Shown here in pieces: positions 59,601-64,000 of a stretch of DNA of 64,000 nt. The notes below the pieces were generated by a model, which was not told the DNA's origin, did not search any database, and saw nothing but the letters and a program-made list of their open reading frames with translations. Within the stretch, counting starts at the first letter, position 1. Each line of letters starts with the position of its first letter. The stretch is from Candidatus Soleaferrea massiliensis AP7 (GTDB lineage Bacteria > Bacillota > Clostridia > Oscillospirales > Ruminococcaceae), in the NCBI RefSeq assembly GCF_000820765.1, contig NZ_CCYH01000006.1, forward strand, positions 1 to 64,000. The letters are read 5' to 3'. The position numbers and the translations under genes are program-made.

Positions 59601-62057
59601 GAGGTCGAACAGGCGCTCCTGAAGCTGATCGACGAGCTCATTGCGGGCTATAACATCGATGCGGACGCGGTCTACATCACCGGCCTGTCGATGGGCGGAC
59701 AGGGCACCTGGAACATGATCACCAAGTATCCCGAGAGGTTCGCTGCGGCCATGCCGCTGTGCGGACGGCTCGACGACACAATCCGTGACAACCTGAAAAA
59801 CGCGGTCAGTCTGCCAATCAGCATCTTCCATGTAAACGGCGACCCGTCGGTCCCGGTCGAAAACAGCCGGGAGGCCTACAGCACCCTGCTGGAACTCGGC
59901 AGCCAGAACGTCACCTACACCGAATATGAATCCGACCATCCGGGGCTCGTTTCGGGCAATGCGCATCACGCGTGGGAGATCGCCTATGACGATACCGACG
60001 TGCTGGACTGGATGTTCGGCTATTCCAACAAGTATCTCGACAGCTCCAACAAGGTCGTCAAGATCGAGGGCGAGGACTATCTTGCGATGTCCGGCATCCA
60101 GCTGCAGAAGTGCAGCGACGTCGGCGGCGGCATGAATGTCTGCTACATCGACGCGGGCGATTGGATGGACTATGAAATCAATGTCAGCGAAGCGGGCAGC
60201 TACAACTTCAAATTCCGCGTATCCAGCAGTGCCGGCAAGGCCTCGGCCATCAAGCTGATCATCGATGATCAGGAGATTGCGAATATGGATGTGCCGAATA
60301 CCACCGATTACCAGAAGTACATCAATGTGCCGGTGAACGGCGTCCAGCTCAGCGAGGGCGTGCACCGTGTGCGCATCTATGCGAATACCAGCGGCTGGAA
60401 CCTGAATTACTTCACGGTTGGTTCGGTCAACGCGGGCAACTATGTCCAGCTCAGCGAAACCGATCCGGTACAGTTCGAAGCGGAGAACTACGACGACATG
60501 TTCGGCCTTGGAACCGAAGCCTGCTCGGACGCGGGCGGCGGGCTTAACCTGAGCAGCTTCAATGCGAACGACTGGGTCGAGTATAAAATCGACGTCCCGG
60601 CGGACGGCATGTATAACCTGAAGCTGCGCTATGCGGCCAACGGCAACAAGAACCCGGCTCTCAGCGTTGAAACGGCGGCGAACTACCGGTTCACCACCAA
60701 TCTGGCGACCACCGGCGGCTATCAGGTCTGGAAGGATTTCGAGATCACGAACATCCCGTTGAAGGCCGGCAAGCAGGTATTTCGGCTCAACGGCCTCAAC
60801 TCCGGCTTCAACCTCAACTACATGTCCTTCACACCGGTTGAACGGGACAGCGAAGGCTATCATGAAATTAATCTTTCTGAGCCTGTCAAAATGGAGGCGG
60901 AGGAATTCTCCAGAATGTACGGCATCAACACCGAGGCGTGCAAGGATGAAGGCGGAACCCTCAACATCGGCGGCTTCCATGTCAACGACTTTGTCGAGTA
61001 CAAGCTCGATGTGAAGGAAGCGGGCGACTATGACATCATCATCCGCTATGCGTCCAAGAACGGCTCCTCGACCGGCTTCACGCTGACCACCGAGGACGGC
61101 TACAGGACGTCGGTCTATCCGCCGGCGACAAACGACTATCAGGTCTATCAGGATATCCGCGTCAAGAGCGTGCCGCTCAAAGCGGGCAGACAGGTGCTGC
61201 AGCTTTACTCCTACGGCACCGGAACCAACATCAACTACTTCACGTTCCAGAAAGCAGTCAGCGTGGACTTCGAGCATCCGGTCGGTTCCGGCACAACGGT
61301 CATCGAGGCCGAGGACTGCAACGTGCTGCAGAACGCGATTCTTGCCACCGCCGATACGGCCAGCGGCTATTATCTGGCCTATACCAGCGAGGCGACCCGT
61401 CTGGACTACAAGCTGGATGTCGAGCGCGCAGGTGTCTATGACATCAACCTGAAAGCGGCCTGCGGCAACACCGCCGGCAAGATCGACGCCGTGGTGCTGC
61501 AGACAGCCGACGGTTCCCAGTACATGACCAGCATCCCGTACACCGGCGGCTGGTACGATTTTAAAGATGTCACGATCAAGAATGTGGCGCTTTCCGCCGG
61601 ACCGCAGGCATTCAGGATCATCTTCAAGGTTGGAAGCTGGAACTTCGATGCGCTGTCATTTGACCTGAAGGTCTCCGACGTTGTGGACGGCGTGGCTGTC
61701 GTCGCTCCCCAAACCACAGTCGATACATACCTCGCGTCGCTGGAGCTTTCCAATGGCGACGTGGTTATGATCCAGAACAAGGATGGCGAACTGCTCACCG
61801 GCGGCGATTATCTTGGAACCGGCAGCATCGTCCGCTTTATGAACGGCGAGATTGCCGAATACAGCTATAGGATCGGCGTGAAGGGCGATGCGAACGGCGA
61901 CGGCTTCATCAGCGTCATTGATCTGGTGCTTGCCAAGGCCATGATTCTGCGGGCCAGCCCGGACGACATCTATAAAGATATGGCGGACTTCAACAGCGAC
62001 GGCGAGACCAACATCTTCGACCTGGTCCTGATGAAGCTCGCAATTCTGAAAGGATAA
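56646..62057 (+). CDS. Secreted bifunctional GH3 glycosidase / CE1-like esterase with four CBM6-like modules and dockerin
   Basis: This 1803-residue secreted protein joins two enzymes. After a signal peptide comes a GH3 barrel in normal order (about 40-340; IKHFAVNSQE, nucleophile LVMTDWN near D287), the GH3 C-terminal domain (about 375-620) and Fn3-like (630-730). An alpha/beta-hydrolase follows (about 910-1125) with LVIALHGSGERGDNN, the nucleophile elbow TGLSMGGQGTW (near S1015), an acid in VNGDPSVPV and a histidine near NAHHAW. This resembles CE1/PHB-depolymerase-like esterases that release acetyl or feruloyl groups. Four CBM6/35-like modules (about 1138-1675), a short X-like module and a dockerin (DANGDGFISVID, DFNSDGETNIFD) complete it. 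The ATG follows AAAGGTAGTGC. Together the two activities suit acylated xylan or a similar side-chain-rich glycan; the substrate is inferred. Confidence 0.94.
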   Translation: MKKKLLAVLLTLSMAASAFAPAAGALQSDAGYIPKLGRDSIEDILKVMTVEEKASLLSGTYREAEDIPDEDGESGALTHTVDTTAGYTQGISKYGIPSVLLPDGPAGVRISNTTDPDGNKTYATAWPIATLLASSWDTQLVSDVGRAFGSEVRDFGTDLLLAPALNIQRNPLNGRNFEYYSEDPLVSGKMAAAMTAGIQENGVGTTIKHFAVNSQETDRKDVDSILSERALREIYLRGFEIAAKEGKPWAVMSSYNKINGTYTANEPELLTDVLRGEWGYDGLVMTDWNQKGTMVDAIHAQNDIVMPKGDYKSIVTAYNAGELSMEEIDRSVANILAMVEKTPTFQDYKNNGYKPGGFTFSRRPDSETNAQISREAASQGMVLLKNDASALPLKMEEGKNVALYGRNQTSPVKGGTGSGNVNVRRIVSLREGFANAGIALNQDVVKMYDSNSGEFTVSYEDAAKQAADPKTGNAVIAIGRNSGEGGDRQVDEGDYYLTSDEKNVIKNVSRAYHDAGKTVTVVLNVAGVIEMQSWQDDVDAILLAWQPGQEVGDAIVDVLSGKVNPSGKLAQTIAKSYEDYPSADDFPGLNLEAYYNEDIYVGYRYFSTFDKEVAYPFGYGLSYTTFAYSDVKADRNVFDGSVTITAKVTNTGDVPGREAVQLYLSEPQVKLEKPAIQLRSFAKTSLLRPGESEEVSMTLTAEDFKSYDESAAQWIVEPGSYRAYVAASSADLRGKADFTVPEEIVVQQVENKMQPEKELDRLTSSQSATIITEVTAGGQKVTALAIRYPEQVFHQTIGSSTYQVNAAVNGETAPRTVKRVYTNSEAGLSDTPKAGRYVIIELDEADKNAATCYYDGSRTQVSSYSYDVKQSGGLLSITGKNMGLPDLSGGFVTKNLVADDFSAKSIQNGDFTMNYRFYRPKNMMSRKKYPLVIALHGSGERGDNNVTQIAANKLAVAFAQPSQQEKNKAYVVAPQVPGDLRWNSPEVEQALLKLIDELIAGYNIDADAVYITGLSMGGQGTWNMITKYPERFAAAMPLCGRLDDTIRDNLKNAVSLPISIFHVNGDPSVPVENSREAYSTLLELGSQNVTYTEYESDHPGLVSGNAHHAWEIAYDDTDVLDWMFGYSNKYLDSSNKVVKIEGEDYLAMSGIQLQKCSDVGGGMNVCYIDAGDWMDYEINVSEAGSYNFKFRVSSSAGKASAIKLIIDDQEIANMDVPNTTDYQKYINVPVNGVQLSEGVHRVRIYANTSGWNLNYFTVGSVNAGNYVQLSETDPVQFEAENYDDMFGLGTEACSDAGGGLNLSSFNANDWVEYKIDVPADGMYNLKLRYAANGNKNPALSVETAANYRFTTNLATTGGYQVWKDFEITNIPLKAGKQVFRLNGLNSGFNLNYMSFTPVERDSEGYHEINLSEPVKMEAEEFSRMYGINTEACKDEGGTLNIGGFHVNDFVEYKLDVKEAGDYDIIIRYASKNGSSTGFTLTTEDGYRTSVYPPATNDYQVYQDIRVKSVPLKAGRQVLQLYSYGTGTNINYFTFQKAVSVDFEHPVGSGTTVIEAEDCNVLQNAILATADTASGYYLAYTSEATRLDYKLDVERAGVYDINLKAACGNTAGKIDAVVLQTADGSQYMTSIPYTGGWYDFKDVTIKNVALSAGPQAFRIIFKVGSWNFDALSFDLKVSDVVDGVAVVAPQTTVDTYLASLELSNGDVVMIQNKDGELLTGGDYLGTGSIVRFMNGEIAEYSYRIGVKGDANGDGFISVIDLVLAKAMILRASPDDIYKDMADFNSDGETNIFDLVLMKLAILKG

Positions 62058-62079
62058 CATCTCTCCTGACATACAAAGA

Positions 62080-62119
62080 GAATGGGGCCGCGGCGGTTAT
62101 CGCCGCGGCCCCATTCTTT
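62080..62119 (+). terminator. Terminator of the GH3-esterase gene
   Basis: A perfect 16-bp stem (GAATGGGGCCGCGGCG with its complement) ending in TTT lies 22 bp past the stop. Confidence 0.75.
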
Positions 62120-62182
62120 GCTGTGTACAGGTGAGAGCGCACCCTTCCAAAAGGGAGGATATCATGCAACTCTTTTTCATGG

Positions 62183-62234
62183 TTCGGCAGGCAGGGGACA
62201 TACCGTTTCAGGGGATGCCCTCCTGCCTGCCGAA
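62183..62234. other. 13-bp inverted repeat in the intergenic region
   Basis: TTCGGCAGGCAGG (62183-62195) pairs perfectly with 62222-62234 across a 26-nt loop. No T-tract follows, so it is not an obvious terminator. Confidence 0.45.
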
Positions 62235-62312
62235 ATGCACGGCTGTTCGTCTTTATCTTTATAATTTTCAGTTTAATATGTGTGCATCGCTGTTTCGCAG
62301 TGTTTTTCTTGT

Positions 62313-62360
62313 GTTTGCCAAGAACCACTTGACAAACAAAGCAAGACCGCTGCGCTGCGG
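62313..62360. repeat. Dispersed intergenic palindromic repeat, copy D
   Basis: The palindrome GTTTGCCAAG..CTTGACAAAC is followed by AAAGCAAG and ACCGCTGCGCTGC. The last 13 bases are identical to those after copy A (131-143). Confidence 0.6.
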
Positions 62361-62437
62361 TCCTTTAACAACAGCCGGTTGAAAAAGGTTGGATAAACAA
62401 TAGTATACCATTATTACTTAACGCTTTTGATAGACTG

Positions 62438-62465
62438 AAGCCTGTGCACGAACGCACAGGCTTTT
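62438..62465 (+). terminator. Orphan terminator
   Basis: AAGCCTGTGC pairs with GCACAGGCTT and is followed by TTCACGTTTTT. No protein gene lies directly upstream, so it may close a small RNA or a long 3' region. Confidence 0.5.
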
Positions 62466-62741
62466 CACGTTTTTATAAGTTAAGAATTGTCCTCCGGATC
62501 AAGCCCCCGAAAGTTTACGCATATCCTGCTCTTACGCAGCGAAATTCCAACCTTGGAAAGGGACAGTGCCCGGCTGCCGCTTTTATATACTTTTCATGCG
62601 GCGTGACATAATGGCAACAGTCCCTATAGTATTTCTCTTGTTATATATGATTCATAAGGAACACCGCCACTGTAATTTTATCACGGTTAAGAGGATAATC
62701 CTATGTTCGATAAAACGACTATATAAGTCCTATGTAATAAT

Positions 62742-62786
62742 ACGATATAAAGGCAAAGGCCACCGTGGTCTTTGCCTTTATATCGT
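62742..62786. other. Long near-perfect hairpin
   Basis: ACGATATAAAGGCAAAG pairs perfectly with the sequence ending at 62786, and the stem continues inward with one G-U pair to a small loop. No T-tract follows on the plus strand. It lies about 120 bp before the DUF11 gene. Confidence 0.55.
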
Positions 62787-62907
62787 CATGGCGGCTGTCA
62801 AAACAGTCCGCTCCAAACCGGACGAACTGTAAACACTTTCATCCTTCAGGTCATATAATGATAGCGGCATCTATGCTGAAATTCTATACAGATAAGAAGG
62901 TAACTTC

Positions 62908-63288
62908 ATGGCTATTATTAATAAACTGAGCAACCAGGCCAGCGTCACATACGGCGGAGCACCCATCAACAGCAATACCGTAGAAACCGTGCTGCTGCTT
63001 GCGCCTACTGTTGTAAAAGCTGTTGACAAACTGACAGCCAGCATCGACGATATCCTGACCTATACTGTTACGGTCACGAACCTCGGCTTAAACGAACTCA
63101 CCAGTCTTCCATTCACCGATGTCATTCCAACTGGAGGCGAATATGTCGCCGATTCCTTTAAGGTAAACGGCACTGCGGCAACTCCGACCGTCACAACAAA
63201 TACCCTGACCTATACGATTGCGAACATTGCCGCATTGGGCACCGCCAGCATCGAATTTCAGGTGAAGGTGGTCGGCGGTGATCAGTGA
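62908..63288 (+). CDS. DUF11-domain protein (126 aa)
   Basis: This small beta-sandwich protein has a single DUF11/conserved-repeat domain (about 35-124): VDKLTASIDDILTYTVTVTN, FTDVIPTGGEYV and SIEFQVKV. Such domains occur in repeat surface adhesins, where lysine and asparagine can form isopeptide bonds. Here it stands alone, without signal peptide, repeats or sorting signal, which is unusual. AAGAAGGT precedes the ATG. It may be a minimal cytosolic or non-classically exported version, or a remnant of a larger adhesin. Confidence 0.8.
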   Translation: MAIINKLSNQASVTYGGAPINSNTVETVLLLAPTVVKAVDKLTASIDDILTYTVTVTNLGLNELTSLPFTDVIPTGGEYVADSFKVNGTAATPTVTTNTLTYTIANIAALGTASIEFQVKVVGGDQ

Positions 63289-63560
63289 TAATCCGGCGCC
63301 ATTCAAGAAGCCTCTGCTGATTCCCTGCCGGTGCGTCTGCAGCTGTCCCTACTATATTGGCTTTGCATATGATCTGGTGTCCTATTCCTGCATCCAGTAC
63401 GGCGGAAAATGCCATATCAGTGAACCAATCAAGACAACGGTATACTTCTGCTGCCCCCGTCAGCCCGGCGGGTGAGGAAGCGTTCAGAAATCATCTTTCA
63501 ATCCTAAACATCGTTTGTTTAGGCCGAACACAAATCCATTCCTGCTTGATTCTGGCCGTA
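63289..63560. other. Short intergenic region, nothing recognised
   Basis: Two short overlapping open frames here lack ribosome sites and recognisable products. Nothing else was identified. Confidence 0.4.
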
Positions 63561-63603
63561 AACATGAAAAAGGCACTGCGCCAAGCAGTGCCTTTTTCAT
63601 GTT
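63561..63603. terminator. Bidirectional terminator between DUF11 and lysozyme genes
   Basis: A perfect 19-bp stem, AACATGAAAAAGGCACTGC with its complement, loop GCCAA. T-rich arms on both strands let it serve both convergent genes. Confidence 0.85.
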
Positions 63604-63623
63604 CTAATACCTCATAAAACCGC

Positions 63624-64000
63624 TTACTTTATACTGCGATTTTCATACATAAACCGCTCAAAGCTATCCTGCGTACCATTCCAAACATTCATATCAATAT
63701 AGGGTTCTGCTCCGTCATATCCCTCGAGACGCATTCGATTGGAATACTGCCAAAAGCTCCAATCACGGCTATCCGACAGTTTTGGAAAGCCGAATACATC
63801 CCGTATCCAGATCGGGTGATCAGGGAATCCACCGCTTATGTACAGATCATAGGATTTTTTTGTGGCATAGAGCATCGGTTTGACGCCATAATATGTTTCC
63901 AATTCATCTATCATTTCCTGAAGTGATGAAACCACGGCATTCTTTGACGGTGGGTTTCTTTCGTAATCCCCATAGAATTCCACATCGATGACAGGAGGCA
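63624..64000 (-). CDS. GH25 lysozyme, partial (N-terminus beyond window)
   Basis: The visible C-terminal 125 residues or so are from a GH25 muramidase: PPVIDVEFYGDY at the window edge includes the catalytic-region aspartate and glutamate. It is followed by LQEMIDELETYYGVKPMLYA, PIWIRDVFGFPKL and DWSFWQYSNRM, typical late strands of the barrel. The enzyme cleaves the MurNAc-GlcNAc bond in peptidoglycan. The frame stays open to position 64000, so the start, any signal peptide and any wall-binding domain cannot be seen. Confidence 0.9.
   Translation of the reverse strand, partial: PPVIDVEFYGDYERNPPSKNAVVSSLQEMIDELETYYGVKPMLYATKKSYDLYISGGFPDHPIWIRDVFGFPKLSDSRDWSFWQYSNRMRLEGYDGAEPYIDMNVWNGTQDSFERFMYENRSIK

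Noticed and set aside
56562..61277. A 1571-codon open frame on the minus strand
   Set aside because: It lies fully antisense to the GH3-esterase gene, has no recognisable domain, no signal peptide and no ribosome site, and arises from the GC-rich codon pattern of the real gene.
62566..62832. Small protein of 88 residues with a hydrophobic patch
   Set aside because: It runs straight through the long hairpin at 62742-62786 and lacks a ribosome site, so translation is doubtful.
1..64000. tRNA, rRNA, prophage, restriction or anti-phage genes
   Set aside because: None was recognised; the two XRE regulators have no phage or toxin genes beside them.

Overview
The window reads as chromosomal DNA from a GC-rich, spore-forming, fibre-degrading member of the Clostridia, probably an Oscillospirales/Ruminococcaceae-type gut bacterium. 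The reasons are a YpeB germination protein, a SpoIID-domain protein, a class B sortase, many secreted glycosidases ending in type I dockerins, Gram-positive signal peptides, and strong AGGAGG-type ribosome binding sites. The taxonomic placement is inference; no rRNA or tRNA gene was recognised.

The dominant theme is a scattered set of very large secreted enzymes, each usually with its own promoter and hairpin terminator. Seven carry a C-terminal dockerin, most often preceded by a small beta-rich 'X' module. They are: a GH3 with reversed domain order (265-6093, minus); a GH63/MGH1-like enzyme broken by a frameshift (16852-22337); a glycerophosphodiester phosphodiesterase fused to carbohydrate-binding modules (22777-27435); a second reversed-order GH3 (31368-36017); two tandem GH31 enzymes (47817-51944 and 52444-55979); and a GH3-esterase double enzyme with four CBM6-like modules (56646-62057). 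A GH3 ending in an NPGTG sorting signal (11160-13697, minus) looks wall-anchored. A broken duplicate of a dockerin tail lies at about 16165-16612. No cohesin or scaffoldin is encoded here, so the dockerin partner must lie elsewhere. Together the enzymes suggest extracellular attack on a complex, partly acylated alpha- and beta-linked polysaccharide; the actual substrate cannot be read from the sequence.

Between them lie housekeeping and accessory genes. 6655-10536 (minus) holds a PPOX-family flavoprotein, a CmpB-like membrane protein, an esterase and a SurA/PrsA-like lipoprotein. 13998-15917 holds an orphan LytTR response regulator and an unknown protein. 27611-30965 holds a Ca2+/cation antiporter behind a clear yybP-ykoY (Mn2+) riboswitch with a terminator, a phospholipase D-like protein and a YjbR/MmcQ protein. 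36596-42769 (minus) is a cysteine desulfurase - thiI - CinA/sortase/SpoIID-fusion operon. 43686-47060 holds ypeB, two XRE regulators and a small helical protein. 62908 to the window end holds a lone DUF11 protein and the C-terminal part of a GH25 lysozyme that runs off the edge.

The points most worth a second look are the CinA-sortase B-SpoIID fusion, the A7 slippery start of the second GH31 gene, the dockerin-borne phosphodiesterase, an unassigned 'DWLHxG' module repeated in the GH31 enzymes, a dispersed intergenic palindromic repeat found at four loci, a 39-bp tandem repeat that looks like decayed coding sequence, and a shared GGAA-CG-TTCC palindrome in the leaders of several dockerin genes.
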